From Mesorhizobium sp. SOD10 (GTDB taxonomy: Bacteria > Pseudomonadota > Alphaproteobacteria > Rhizobiales > Rhizobiaceae): a DNA stretch of 64,000 nucleotides. The stretch lies in assembly GCA_000824805.1 (NCBI GenBank), contig CCNA01000034.1:310001-374000 (forward strand). The letters run 5' to 3'. This document shows, piece after piece, positions 22,797 through 32,070 of the stretch (within the stretch, counting starts at the first letter, position 1; every line of letters starts with the position of its first letter). The notes beneath the pieces were generated by a model, which saw only the letters and a program-made list of their open reading frames with translations, did not search any database and had not been told where the DNA came from. The position numbers and the translations under genes are program-made.

Positions 22797-23917
22797 CAAG
22801 CGCGAACATCTCGCTCACCTGCCATATGCAAATCCACGAACTGTATGCCCTTCTGCGCAGTCCGCGCCCATTCGGAGTCCGCGTCGAGCTCCAGATAGCG
22901 CACCCACAGCCGGCGGGCTTCCATCAGATTGCCGGCGTCAAACTCCAGCCGCGCTAGGTTGAACACCGGGTCGGCATAGGTCTTGTCCAGCGCCATCGCC
23001 TTCTGCAAATGCCTGCGCGCCGAAGCCATCTTGCCCTCGTCGCTCATCAGGCCGGCGAGATTGAACCAGGCTTCGACGAAGCCGGGATCGAGTTTTATGG
23101 CACGGGCATAGTCGTGTGCGGCCTCCGCCACGCGGCCAGCGCCGCGCAGGCAATTGGCGCGGTTGAAGGCGGCGATCGCGTCCTTCGGGTCGATCGTCAG
23201 GCAGCGCTGGTAGAGGGCCGCCGCATCGTCATGACGCCCCTCCTCTTCCGCCATCTCGGCTTCGGCGAAGAGCTCCTCCAGTGTGTCGTCCTCGGGTGAA
23301 CCGAGGTCGAACAAAAGCTGGCCGTCGAGCTCGCTCCTGCCTTCGTCGAGATAGATCGCATCCGGGCGGCCATGCTGTGAGCCGAGATTGAGCGACTTGG
23401 CGGTAAGCGAGGCGACCGGGCCGGAGCGGTGCACGGAGCGCGCGATCGCGCCCCAGGTGGCGCCGCTGGCGATCAGCCCGGCATATTTCCTCGCCAGGAT
23501 CAGGTCGCGGAAGGAATAGGGTTCGCCGTCATGCTCGAAGGCATCGAACAGCGACAGCATGTCGAGATCGTCGCCGGCGAGCCGCGATTGGTCGATCAGC
23601 GACTGCCTGGAGAGCGACGAGGCGTCAGGCGCCTTCATCAAGCCGAGCAGGCGCAGGAAGCCGTTCTCGCTGACCAGGGCAAGGCCGGCCTCGCGCTCCG
23701 CTTTCGCACGGCGCTCGATCTCGGCATCGCCGGATTTCGCCACCTTGGCCAGAAGCGTGCGACCGAACACGACGTGGGAGGTGCGGCGGGTGACGCCGCG
23801 CCTCAGCTCCGCATGGCGACGCTCGACCTCGCGGGCAGCTAGGCGCAACGGAAAGGCGGCCAGCGCGCCGATGACGCCGAAGACGGCGCCGGGAACGATC
23901 ACTGGCCCTCCCGTCAC
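22796..23917 (-). CDS. TPR protein with MerR-like segment, coupled to ku
   Basis: A protein of up to 373 residues. Two GTG starts are possible: 23917, whose GTGA overlaps the ku stop, or 23902, which is preceded by GGGAGG. Residues about 120-165 (PYSFRDLILARKYAGLIASGATWGAIARSV) look like a MerR-type helix-turn-helix. Residues about 215 to the end contain three to four TPR repeats (AALYQRCLTIDPKDAIAAFNRANCL, YARAIKLDPGFVEAWFNLAGL). It is translated right after ku, so a link to double-strand-break repair is possible by context only. N-terminal hydrophobic residues 5-25 are moderately apolar. Confidence 0.8.
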   Translation of the reverse strand: MTGGPVIVPGAVFGVIGALAAFPLRLAAREVERRHAELRRGVTRRTSHVVFGRTLLAKVAKSGDAEIERRAKAEREAGLALVSENGFLRLLGLMKAPDASSLSRQSLIDQSRLAGDDLDMLSLFDAFEHDGEPYSFRDLILARKYAGLIASGATWGAIARSVHRSGPVASLTAKSLNLGSQHGRPDAIYLDEGRSELDGQLLFDLGSPEDDTLEELFAEAEMAEEEGRHDDAAALYQRCLTIDPKDAIAAFNRANCLRGAGRVAEAAHDYARAIKLDPGFVEAWFNLAGLMSDEGKMASARRHLQKAMALDKTYADPVFNLARLEFDAGNLMEARRLWVRYLELDADSEWARTAQKGIQFVDLHMAGERDVRA

Positions 23918-24822
23918 TTCTTGCTCTTGCCGACAGCCTTCAACAGGTTCGCCTTCAGCGGGTTCTCAGGCGCGCCGGCCGCAGCCGCCTTCTTGGCCGG
24001 CTTCGCCGGCGCTTCCTCGGCCTTGCTCTTCGACTTGGCCGGGGGCTTCGCCTGCTGCGACAGGCTCGCCTTCAGCGCATCCATCAGGTTGATGACATTG
24101 CCGCGCTCGGGCGCGGCCGCGATGATCGGCTTGTGGCCTTTCAGCTTCTCGCGGATCATCGCCATCAGCGCCACCTCATAGCGATCCTCATAATTCTTCG
24201 GATCGAAGTGCGTTTCCTTCTGCTTGATCAGCGCCAGCGCAAGCTCCAGCATTTCCGGATCCGGCTTGCCGGCCGGGATGTTGCCGAAATATTCAGCTGT
24301 GCCGCGCACTTCGTTGGGATTCCTCAAGGTGCAGACGAACATGCCGTTTTCGCGCGCGCCGATCGTCACCACGCGCTCGCGGCTGGACAGCACCAGGCGG
24401 GCAATCGCGAGCTTGCCGGACTTGCGCATGGCTTCGCGCAGCACCGCGAAGGTTTCCTCCGCCATGGCGCCATCCGGCGCGAGATAATAGGGAGCGTCCT
24501 GGTAGATCACGTCCACCTCGGCCTCGTCGACGAAGGCCTCGATGTTCATCGTGTGGTTGGATTCGATCCTGACCGCATCGAGGTCGGCGTCATCGATGAT
24601 GATGTACTGCTTATCCTCATATTCGTAACCGCGCACGAGGTCCGAACGCTCGACGAGGCCGAGCTCGGGATCGACCGGCTTCATGTTGATGCGGTTGTGG
24701 GTCTTCTTATGCAGCTGGTTGAACGAGATGCGCTCGCTCGCGCTGGTGGCCGGGTAAAGCCGGACCGGACAGCTGACGAGGCTGAGCTTGAGATAACCTT
24801 TCCAACTTGCCCTGGGCGCCAT
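23914..24822 (-). CDS. ku: Non-homologous end-joining protein Ku
   Basis: A 302-residue protein with the bacterial Ku core from residue 1 (MAPRASWKGYLKLSLVSCPVRLYPA) through the ring-forming segments (RVVTIGARENGMFVCTLRNPNEVR) to about residue 250. A Lys/Ala/Pro-rich tail of about 50 residues follows (KAKPPAKSKS-type), as in other proteobacterial Ku proteins, and may bind DNA. It binds double-strand ends and recruits LigD. The ligase gene lies 271 bases upstream on the same strand, and a TPR gene overlaps its stop codon. Confidence 0.96.
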   Translation of the reverse strand: MAPRASWKGYLKLSLVSCPVRLYPATSASERISFNQLHKKTHNRINMKPVDPELGLVERSDLVRGYEYEDKQYIIIDDADLDAVRIESNHTMNIEAFVDEAEVDVIYQDAPYYLAPDGAMAEETFAVLREAMRKSGKLAIARLVLSSRERVVTIGARENGMFVCTLRNPNEVRGTAEYFGNIPAGKPDPEMLELALALIKQKETHFDPKNYEDRYEVALMAMIREKLKGHKPIIAAAPERGNVINLMDALKASLSQQAKPPAKSKSKAEEAPAKPAKKAAAAGAPENPLKANLLKAVGKSKK

Positions 24823-24857
24823 GACGAACTCCTACGCGGCCATGCACTGACACTATG

Positions 24858-24906
24858 TTGGAGCATGGTCTTGTCCAAAACCGGTTCCCAGTTTGGGCCC
24901 ATGCTC
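24858..24906. repeat. Rhizobial-type short palindromic repeat
   Basis: GGAGCATGGTCTTGTCCAAA begins the element and GGGCCCATGCTC ends it, with AACCGGTTCCCAG in the middle. The ends GAGCATG and CATGCTC are inverted copies. It is a relative of the element at 963-1030 and lies in the ku upstream region. Confidence 0.65.
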
Positions 24907-25093
24907 TTTGCAGCGCTTCGTCCGTAGGACGAGCAGCGCCGTGGAAATCCTACACCGACCCCCGATGATACACGCGAAATCCCTAGCGAAGTGTTTTCCG
25001 GGGCGGCGTTGGCGCGGAGGATAGTTCAAATTTTAGCAAGCGTCGATGGAGATGGCGCGGCCCTTCCCTCGTCCGCGAAAGTGGGGCGAGGAA

Positions 25094-27586
25094 CTAGCGC
25101 TCAAACACCGGCAGATCCCTCGCCGCCTCGTCGATCTCCGCCCAGGGGTCGCCCGAGGTCTCCAGCAATCCCGGCAGCGAGGCGTAGTTCAGATCCTCCG
25201 GCGCATCGATCGTCTCCAGGTCGGTCCAGCTCACCGGGGTCGAGGCCGGCAGGTTGGTGCGGGCGCGCAGCGAATAGGGCGCGGCTGACGTGTGGCCGCG
25301 GGCATTGCGGTGAAAGTCGATGAAGATGCGCTTCTTGCGGTTTTCCTTGCCCATCGTCGTGGTGAAGGTGTCGGGCGCGCTTGCCGCCAGTAGGGTCGAA
25401 ATCGCGCTCGAGGCCTGATGCAGTTTCTTCCAGTTCTGCTTTCTGGTCACCGGCACGGTGATGTGGATGCCCTTGCCGCCCGAGGTCTTCGCGAAAGGCA
25501 CCAGCCCGAGGGTCTCCAGCCCGGTCTTGATGTGTACGGCCGCCTCCACCACTTCGCGCCACGAAATCCCCTCGCCGGGGTCGAGGTCGAAGACGATCTG
25601 GTCGGGCTTGTCGAGTTTTGTTCGGCGCGTTCCCCAGGTGTGGAACTCAACGACGCCGAACTGCGCCAGCGCCAGATAGCCCTTGGCGTCCTCGACCGAG
25701 AGATAGGTCTTGGTCTCGCCTTCCGAATTGGTGCTGTCGAACACCGCCACCGAAGGTGGCATGCCGGTGAAGGCGTGGCGCTGGAAGAAGCAATCCTGCG
25801 GCCGCCCGGTCGGGCAGCGCACCAGCGACACCGGCCGGCCGATGATATGCGGCAGCATGAAATCGCCGACCAGCGCGTAATAGACCGCGATGTCCAGTTT
25901 TGTGGGCCCGGTCTTGCCGAACAGCCGGCGCTCCGGATTGGTGACCCAGATGGTGGCGAGATCGGATTCGGCGATCAGCCGCTTGCGCTTGACCGGCACT
26001 GGCGTCGTCAGCCCGCCGACATCGCGCAAGCCGCGAAAGACGCCGTGGCGGATCGCATTGTCGGCGGTGCGGTTCGAATAGCGCACCCGCGCCGACAGCA
26101 GCGGCTTCACCCAATGCATCTCGCGCATGATCTCGCGCGGCACGCCTTCGGGCGGGCTGGCGCCGGCGGTCAGGCGCTCCAGCCGGGCGAGCAGATCCCG
26201 CGCCATGTCGCTGTCGAAGCCGGTGCCGACCTTGCCGCAATAGTGTAGCTCGCCATTCTCGAACTCGGCCATGCCGAGCGCCGCAAGCCCTTCCGCCTTG
26301 TCGGACACGGTATAGCCGGCGATGACGAAATCGTCCGTCTTCTGCGCCTTCACCTTGGTCCAGCTCTTGGTGCGGCCGCTCTGGTAAATGGCGTCGGCGC
26401 GCTTGGAGACGACACCTTCCAGCCCAAGCTCGGACGCCTGGTCGTACAGACCCTGCCCGTCGCCCTCGACATGGTCGCTGTACTGAATGGCCGAATTGGC
26501 GGCCTGGCCGGCGAGCAGTTCGGCAAGCAGCGCTTTGCGCTTCTTGAGCGGCGCCTTGCGCAGGTCCCAGCCGTCGAGATGAAGCAGATCGAAGGCGTAG
26601 AAATGCAGCTTCGAGCCCGCGCCTTCGGCCAGCGCGTCCTGCAGCAGCGCGAAGCGCGAAATGCCCTTGTCGTCGAGAACCATGATCTCGCCGTCGATGA
26701 TCGCCTGGGCAACCGGCAGGCGTGAAAAGGCCTGCGGAAGATCGCCATAGCGCTTGGTCCAGTCGATGCCGCCGCGGGTGATCAGCCGCACCTCGCCGTC
26801 CACCACATGCGCCATGGTGCGGTAGCCGTCGAACTTTATCTCGTGCAGCCAGAGCTCCGGCGTTTTCCGTGAGGGGTGTTCGCCGCCCGGCGGCTCCGCC
26901 ACCTGGGTGGCCAGTTGTGGCTCGATGCGGGCGGGCGGATCGCCTTTTACCGCGCCGGGCAGCGCACCGGGCTTGAGCGAGCCACGCTTTGGCGGCAGGC
27001 GTTCCGCCTTCTTTGGCGGCGCCACCAGTTCCTCGATGCGGCGACCGGACTTCACGCTTTCAGGCCGTGCCTCGAGGATGTCGAGCTTGGTGTCGGAAGC
27101 GAGGTCGCGCTCCTTGAAGAGCAGCCAGTTCTTCTTGTTCTCGTCCTCGCCGGGCTTGGGCTTCAGCCGGGTGAGCATCCAGCCGCCATTGAGTTTTTGC
27201 CCGGCCAGCCGGAACTTGAAGGCGCCGGTCCTGAGGCTTTTCTCGACATCCTCCATCGGCGCCCAGGTGCCGGTGTCCCAGACAATCATCGGCCCGCCGC
27301 CATATTCGCCCTCGGGGATGACGCCCTCGAAGTCGATATATTCGATTGGATGGTCCTCGGTCTCGACGGCGAGGCGCTTGTCGGCGGGATTGAGCGAGGG
27401 CCCGCGCGGGACGGCCCAGCTTTTGAGCACGCCGCCGACTTCGAGGCGCAGATCATAATGGTCGGCGGTGGCGTGGTGCTTATGCACGACGAAGCGGTTG
27501 CCACCTTCACCGGCAATGCCGCCGGCAGGCTCCGGGGTGCGGGAGAATTCGCGCTTGGCGCGGTAGGATTTGAGGTTGGCGGACAT
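25094..27586 (-). CDS. ligD: ATP-dependent DNA ligase LigD (phosphoesterase-ligase-polymerase)
   Basis: An 830-residue three-domain protein. Residues about 28-180 are the 3'-phosphoesterase domain (FVVHKHHATADHYDLRLE, with metal-binding His and Asp). Residues about 215-520 are the ligase with the nucleotidyl lysine Lys251 in LHEIKFDGYR. Residues about 540-825 are the archaeo-eukaryotic primase-type polymerase (PTKLDIAVYYALVG, VFDLDPGEG, TSGGKGIHI). This order is the common proteobacterial one. It seals ends held by Ku. The gene is upstream of ku on the same strand but with its own spacing of 271 bases. Confidence 0.96.
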   Translation of the reverse strand: MSANLKSYRAKREFSRTPEPAGGIAGEGGNRFVVHKHHATADHYDLRLEVGGVLKSWAVPRGPSLNPADKRLAVETEDHPIEYIDFEGVIPEGEYGGGPMIVWDTGTWAPMEDVEKSLRTGAFKFRLAGQKLNGGWMLTRLKPKPGEDENKKNWLLFKERDLASDTKLDILEARPESVKSGRRIEELVAPPKKAERLPPKRGSLKPGALPGAVKGDPPARIEPQLATQVAEPPGGEHPSRKTPELWLHEIKFDGYRTMAHVVDGEVRLITRGGIDWTKRYGDLPQAFSRLPVAQAIIDGEIMVLDDKGISRFALLQDALAEGAGSKLHFYAFDLLHLDGWDLRKAPLKKRKALLAELLAGQAANSAIQYSDHVEGDGQGLYDQASELGLEGVVSKRADAIYQSGRTKSWTKVKAQKTDDFVIAGYTVSDKAEGLAALGMAEFENGELHYCGKVGTGFDSDMARDLLARLERLTAGASPPEGVPREIMREMHWVKPLLSARVRYSNRTADNAIRHGVFRGLRDVGGLTTPVPVKRKRLIAESDLATIWVTNPERRLFGKTGPTKLDIAVYYALVGDFMLPHIIGRPVSLVRCPTGRPQDCFFQRHAFTGMPPSVAVFDSTNSEGETKTYLSVEDAKGYLALAQFGVVEFHTWGTRRTKLDKPDQIVFDLDPGEGISWREVVEAAVHIKTGLETLGLVPFAKTSGGKGIHITVPVTRKQNWKKLHQASSAISTLLAASAPDTFTTTMGKENRKKRIFIDFHRNARGHTSAAPYSLRARTNLPASTPVSWTDLETIDAPEDLNYASLPGLLETSGDPWAEIDEAARDLPVFER

Positions 27587-27636
27587 GGGTCAGACCGCTG
27601 TAGCGGCAAGCTCACCTTGCCGACGTCGCGTTCCGT

Positions 27637-27685
27637 CACACCCCCCTCTGTCCCGCCGGACAGTCCGGCAGGACAGAGGGGTGTG
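27637..27685. repeat. Hairpin-forming intergenic repeat
   Basis: CACACCCCCCTCTGTCC (27637-27653) pairs with GGACAGAGGGGTGTG (27671-27685), nearly perfectly, around a GC-rich centre with its own GCCGGAC/GTCCGGC pairing. It is the outer part of the larger repeat seen at 16781 and 22637. It lies just upstream of ligD. Confidence 0.75.
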
Positions 27686-27740
27686 CTGTCCCGCCAGCAT
27701 TTCGGATTTTCCTAAATCGCGGCGGAGCAAGGGACCAAGA

Positions 27741-27965
27741 TCAATCGTCAATCGCCGGCGTCAATTCCAGCTCCGCCGGTGTTAGCCCTTGCTTAAGTTG
27801 CGAGAGCCGGAATTCGTCAACCCAATAGGCCTCGCCGTCGACCAGCACGCGGGCGCTGTAGGAGCCGCCGGAAAAGCGCTGCGCGGTGACATAGACCTTG
27901 TGGCGCTCGAGCGCGGTCTTCACCGCGGCGCGGCGGGACTTTTCTCTGGCGACAGGACTGGCCAT
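27741..27965 (-). CDS. Small hypothetical protein upstream of ligD
   Basis: A 74-residue protein from ATG 27965 (GTGAGG just upstream). A basic N-terminal part (SPVAREKSRRAAVKTALERHK) is followed by a compact beta-like part, FSGGSYSARVLVDGEAYWVDEFRLSQLKQG, and an acidic end. No signal peptide is visible. I do not recognise a family. It points toward ligD and could be co-transcribed, though a repeat separates them. Confidence 0.6.
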   Translation of the reverse strand: MASPVAREKSRRAAVKTALERHKVYVTAQRFSGGSYSARVLVDGEAYWVDEFRLSQLKQGLTPAELELTPAIDD

Positions 27966-28059
27966 GGCCTCACTCGAACACGCTGCCGCCAAAGATGCGG
28001 CTGCCCGTAAGCATGGCGGAGAGCGGAATGTGAGTCAATTTGCTGGCCAAAGCCGCCGC

Positions 28060-29289
28060 TCAGCCACCCGACCGCAGCCGCCGCCAGCGCTGCATGAATT
28101 CCTGCGCGACCTTGAACAGGCGTGGATTGTCACGCACGAAAGCGACGCCCCGGCCGCGGTATTTGATGGCCTCGCTCGCGGCCACGCCCTTCAGCGTAAT
28201 GCCGAAGCAAAGCTCGGACAGAACCGACTTCACCGCGCCCATATGCTCCTTGTAGCTCTGGTTGCCGACCGACAGGTCGAAATAGTTGAAGCCCGCGCCC
28301 CGCCCCCATCTGATCAGCTCGCCCATGATGCAAAGTCCGGGCGAAACATTGGGCACCGCGGCCTGGTCGATCGCGATCAGCAGCGCGTGCAAGGTGCCGA
28401 GATGGGCTGCCAGATATTGGACCGCGACCGTCACGTCGCCGGCGCGCAGGCCGAAGATCCGCACCGAACCGTCGGCAAGACCGCGCTGCGCGGCCTTGCG
28501 GTAGAAATCGACGACCGCTGGCTGCGCCATCAGATCGAACCGGCCGAGCTCGCGGAAGCGGCTGAGCCGCATGTCGACCAGCTTGCCGAAGATCGAATCG
28601 ACAAGGGCCGGCGTGTCGGCTTCCACCAGCGCCAAGCCGCCATTGCGATCGAGCCGGCGGAGATCCTTGTTGAGCGCCTTGACGAAGGACGGGCGGCAAA
28701 TCCGCTTGACGACGGTTTCGGCATCGCCGTCCATGGCGATCCCGTAATGCGAGTGGATGGAATCGCGCGCCTGCGACAGCAGCGCCAGCGGATTGTCGAC
28801 ACCGCCGACCTGCTTAGGGATGCCGGCGATGTGGATACGGTCAGCCCGCGGCAGCACGTTAAGCACTGCCGCCCACGCGGCCTCAGCGGATTGCTGGGTC
28901 CACGGGGACTCGTCGGCCAACAGCGGCGCTGCATAGTCGCACACGCCGCAGCTCAGCCATTCGATTACCCGATGGCCGAATGCAGGCCGCCGCATCAGCG
29001 GCAAAAGCATCCTCGGTTCGCCCGTGGCGACATCCCGCACCTCCACGATGGCGAGATCGGCATTCTCCGGCACAAGCCCTTCGACGATCCCTTCGGCCCA
29101 GGCGAAATGCTGGTGGCCGGTGCACACGCCCGCCGCTTCGAGACGCAGCCAGAGCGGCTTGACCGTTTCGAGACTGGTGTGCAGTTGCGCCACGTAAGCG
29201 GTGCTGGCGGCGCCGGCGGCGTGCGGCGCGGCCTCGCCGTCGGCCAAGCCCGTCGTCATCGCGGCCATCGGCATTGCCTGGCTTGCCAC
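28060..29289 (-). CDS. CelD/BcsL-type GNAT acetyltransferase of polysaccharide synthesis
   Basis: A 409-residue protein with a GTG start at 29289, 6 bases after AGGAGA. The N-terminal part (residues about 30-180) and the C-terminal GNAT domain (DFYRKAAQRGLADGSVRIFGLRAGDVTVAVQYLAAH ... GLCIMGELIRWGRGAGFNYFDLSVGNQSYK) match the CelD/BcsL, FemAB-like acetyltransferases found in cellulose and capsule loci. It probably adds an acyl group to a sugar intermediate in the cytosol. It is the third gene of the GT4-flippase-acetyltransferase unit, 9 bases after the flippase gene. Confidence 0.85.
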   Translation of the reverse strand: MASQAMPMAAMTTGLADGEAAPHAAGAASTAYVAQLHTSLETVKPLWLRLEAAGVCTGHQHFAWAEGIVEGLVPENADLAIVEVRDVATGEPRMLLPLMRRPAFGHRVIEWLSCGVCDYAAPLLADESPWTQQSAEAAWAAVLNVLPRADRIHIAGIPKQVGGVDNPLALLSQARDSIHSHYGIAMDGDAETVVKRICRPSFVKALNKDLRRLDRNGGLALVEADTPALVDSIFGKLVDMRLSRFRELGRFDLMAQPAVVDFYRKAAQRGLADGSVRIFGLRAGDVTVAVQYLAAHLGTLHALLIAIDQAAVPNVSPGLCIMGELIRWGRGAGFNYFDLSVGNQSYKEHMGAVKSVLSELCFGITLKGVAASEAIKYRGRGVAFVRDNPRLFKVAQEFMQRWRRLRSGG

Positions 29290-29298
29290 ATCGTTCTC

Positions 29299-30606
29299 CT
29301 ATCGTCTCTGCACGGCGAGCGTCGCCGCGCGGCGCCAGGCGCCGACCATCGTGGGGCGCTGCTCGCTCGGGTGCTTGAGGTTCCACATGCGGTTGGCCGC
29401 GAAATACCATGAGGCCGCGAGCACGAAGACTTCGGACACCGCGGCGCCGGCCAGCGACCATGTCGGCGGCGCGACGGCCAACAGGATGCCGATCGTCGCG
29501 AGCCCGACAATCGCGCCGGCCATGGTGATGAAGGCGACGATGCGGAAATCGCCGACGATCTCCAGGACCACGCGCGGCATGACATAGCCCATGATCGGCA
29601 CGAAATTGGCGATGGCGAAAATTCCGATCAGGCTGACAGAGGCCTGCTGCAGGGTCTGGGATTTGATCATCGGCAGGACTAACAGGACGCCGCAGCCATA
29701 GGCCAGGCTGCCGAGGACCATGACGAGAGCCCAGATCTTGGCCTGCGTCCATACGCGGTCGAACTCTTTGTTGCGCACCAGCTTTGCAAGTTCCGGCTGC
29801 GTCATGTTCGAGAAGGCAAGGCTGGAAATGCGCAGCGGCGCAAACAGCACCAGCACCGCCGCCAGCGGCGCGTAAGCGGCCGGTCCGGCGATACCTGCGA
29901 CCAGAAGCGCCAGGGATTGCCCCTGGATATTGGTCGTAGTGGCGCTGAACCCCGACCAGCAGAGCTGCGGCCAAAGCCTTGCATAGCGCCGCCAGGTCGG
30001 CGCGCGGAAGGAGATGCGCAGCCTGCGGCGCGCCAATCTCACCAGCACGGCGATGCCGACGACATTGGCCGCGGCAAGCGCATAGAAAGTGGCCTGGAGC
30101 GCATCGGTGGAGAACCAGATCGCCATCCCTGCGAGGATTATGCCCGCGATCGTGAACGCGGCGTCGCTGATGGAGACCACGAGTTGCATGCGGCGCGCGA
30201 AGAATGCCGTGCGCATATGGCTGCGCACCGACCAGGCACAGACGAAGCAGGCGGCGCCGATACCGTTCGGATCGCCCAGGACGCGCATCAGCAATCCCGT
30301 GCCCAGCCCCATCAGCAGCGCCACCACCAGCGCCGCCGATCCGAAGGTAACGTCATGGGCGTCGACGCCGGCGCTGTTGGTGCTCTTGCTCATCCATATG
30401 GTGGCGGGAACGGCAGTAAGCGAGCGGATGTAGGACAAGCCGACGCCACCCATCACCATGGCTAGCGCGAAGAGGCCGTAGCCTTCGGCCGACAGAAGAT
30501 GCAGCAGCGCGATGTTGAGGGCGAAATGGAAGCCGCTCTGCATCGCCTCGCCGCCGATCATTAGCATGAGGCGCCGCACCAGATGGGCCGGGAAGGTGAA
30601 CTTCAC
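29299..30606 (-). CDS. Wzx-like polysaccharide flippase (MATE/MOP superfamily)
   Basis: A 435-residue protein with about 12 transmembrane helices and no signal peptide. GTG 30606 overlaps the stop of the upstream glycosyltransferase as GTGA, with GGAG 8 bases upstream. Helix 1 begins MLMIGGEAMQSGFHFALNIALLHLL, and the layout of polar turns between helices resembles oligosaccharide flippases that carry lipid-linked units across the inner membrane. Specificity cannot be read. It sits between a GT4 enzyme and an acetyltransferase, which supports a polysaccharide role. Confidence 0.85.
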   Translation of the reverse strand: MKFTFPAHLVRRLMLMIGGEAMQSGFHFALNIALLHLLSAEGYGLFALAMVMGGVGLSYIRSLTAVPATIWMSKSTNSAGVDAHDVTFGSAALVVALLMGLGTGLLMRVLGDPNGIGAACFVCAWSVRSHMRTAFFARRMQLVVSISDAAFTIAGIILAGMAIWFSTDALQATFYALAAANVVGIAVLVRLARRRLRISFRAPTWRRYARLWPQLCWSGFSATTTNIQGQSLALLVAGIAGPAAYAPLAAVLVLFAPLRISSLAFSNMTQPELAKLVRNKEFDRVWTQAKIWALVMVLGSLAYGCGVLLVLPMIKSQTLQQASVSLIGIFAIANFVPIMGYVMPRVVLEIVGDFRIVAFITMAGAIVGLATIGILLAVAPPTWSLAGAAVSEVFVLAASWYFAANRMWNLKHPSEQRPTMVGAWRRAATLAVQRR

Positions 30607-31787
30607 GGGCTCGTCTCCGCCTCGCGGGCAATGTGCGCCCGCCCCTGCCGCGGCGTTACCGCCTTCAGCTTGTCGGCCACGATCGCCACGATCGCGGCAG
30701 CGGCGATATGTTCGCTGAACATCGTCTCGTAGCGCTCCCGGCCGGCGGCTGCGAAGCCGCGCCAGACGTTCGGCCGCAGGATGATCTCCGTGAGCTTGCC
30801 GGCAAGGGCGGCGGCGTTGCCGGGCGGCACATGCCAGCCGGTCTCGCCGTCCGCCACGACTTCCACCAGCCCGCCGATCGCCGACACCAGCGGCGGCCGC
30901 CCCCATCCCATCGCCTCGATGGCGACGCGACCGAGCGATTCCGGGCGGCGCGACGGCACCGCTACGATATCGGCCCAGCGATAGTGATCGGCGGGGTCGG
31001 AGACGAAAGGCAGCACCTCGACATGCCCGGTCAGGCCCATGCGCCCGACCAGCTCGGCCAATGCCTTTTCACGCTCGACGCTTTCGAAGGCGCCGCCCAC
31101 CAGGCGGACCTCGACACGCTCGCGCAACGCGGCGGGAAGCGAGGCGACCGCTTCGAGCAGCACCTCCTGCCCCTTGATGCGGTTGATGCGGCCAAGCAGC
31201 AGGACCTTGAGGGACCGCTTGCCGTCATAAGTCATCGGCAGGGCGACCGCCGGTCCGGCAACGCCGTTATAGACGACATGCGTGCGCCGTCCCTTGGCAT
31301 CGACGGCCGGCGGGTCGCCGAAGGTGGCGCGCGTGGCGCGCGAATTGAAGATCAGATCGGCCTTGCTCCAGCGCATCAAGGCGACAAGCACCTTGCGCAG
31401 GATGCCCTCGGGAATCTCGTGGATGTGCAGCAGCGCCTTGCGCGGCAAGAGGCGCGCGGCCAGCGCATAATCGGCAATGATCGAGGTGTTGATATAGGTC
31501 AGGTCACTGCTCCGCATGCGCCGCCAGGCGCGCCAGAGCGCCGCCGGCAGCCGCGCCATCTCGACGGTGGCGAGCCTGAGCATCGCCTGGCGCCTGAGCA
31601 CCCAAAGCGGTTCGAACACGATATGGCTGGCATGCGGCTTGAGGATATCGACAATCGGTCCCTCGCGCGGCAGCACGACCTCGATCTCGGCGGCCGGAAA
31701 CGCGGCGCGCAGCGCAGCTACGCTCTCCGCGAAGCTGCGGTCCGAACCGTAGAGCTCATAGCCCTGATGAACGCAGGCAATGCGCAT
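30603..31787 (-). CDS. Family 4 glycosyltransferase
   Basis: A 394-residue GT-B enzyme. The ATG at 31787 gives MRIACVHQGYELYGSDRSF, with a glycine-poor N-domain; the longer open frame upstream is not supported. The C-domain shows the GT4 pattern: LKVLLLGRINRIKGQEVLLEAV near residue 195, then VAVPSRRPESLGRVAIEAMGWGRPPL with the nucleotide-sugar-binding E-x7-E near residues 285-295. It likely transfers a hexose in cytosolic assembly of a repeat unit. It is first in the minus-strand unit GT4-flippase-acetyltransferase, and its stop overlaps the flippase start. Confidence 0.9.
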   Translation of the reverse strand: MRIACVHQGYELYGSDRSFAESVAALRAAFPAAEIEVVLPREGPIVDILKPHASHIVFEPLWVLRRQAMLRLATVEMARLPAALWRAWRRMRSSDLTYINTSIIADYALAARLLPRKALLHIHEIPEGILRKVLVALMRWSKADLIFNSRATRATFGDPPAVDAKGRRTHVVYNGVAGPAVALPMTYDGKRSLKVLLLGRINRIKGQEVLLEAVASLPAALRERVEVRLVGGAFESVEREKALAELVGRMGLTGHVEVLPFVSDPADHYRWADIVAVPSRRPESLGRVAIEAMGWGRPPLVSAIGGLVEVVADGETGWHVPPGNAAALAGKLTEIILRPNVWRGFAAAGRERYETMFSEHIAAAAIVAIVADKLKAVTPRQGRAHIAREAETSP

Positions 31788-31904
31788 CACTCTCTTTCCA
31801 CCTTGCACCCCGAGTCCGCTCAGCACCGGACCTTCAAGCGCGGAAGAAACTTCATGCCGAATCCGCACGCCGCTCTAGCCAGCGGTGGCAACCGCAGGCC
31901 CGGT

Positions 31905-31920
31905 AGCAAGGATCATGCCG
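31905..31920 (-). promoter_or_regulatory. Possible sigma-54 promoter of the GT4-flippase-acetyltransferase unit
   Basis: On the minus strand the site reads CGGCAT, five bases, TTGCT. The essential GG at -24 and GC at -12 are 10 bases apart as required; two other bases of TGGCAC differ. Predicted transcription start is near 31893, about 105 bases before the GT4 start codon. Confidence 0.4.
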
Positions 31921-32070
31921 GGTTCCTGAAGGCCCTGCTGCGACCCGGAACCCCAGTCGTGCCCCGTATCGGTACAGATACGTCGCGAAAGTTGACCGAT
32001 AATGAAGCAAGCCATGCTTTCTGAAGAGAAATTTTACACCTTCATGCGAGTATTCGCCCTGGGGGTACCC

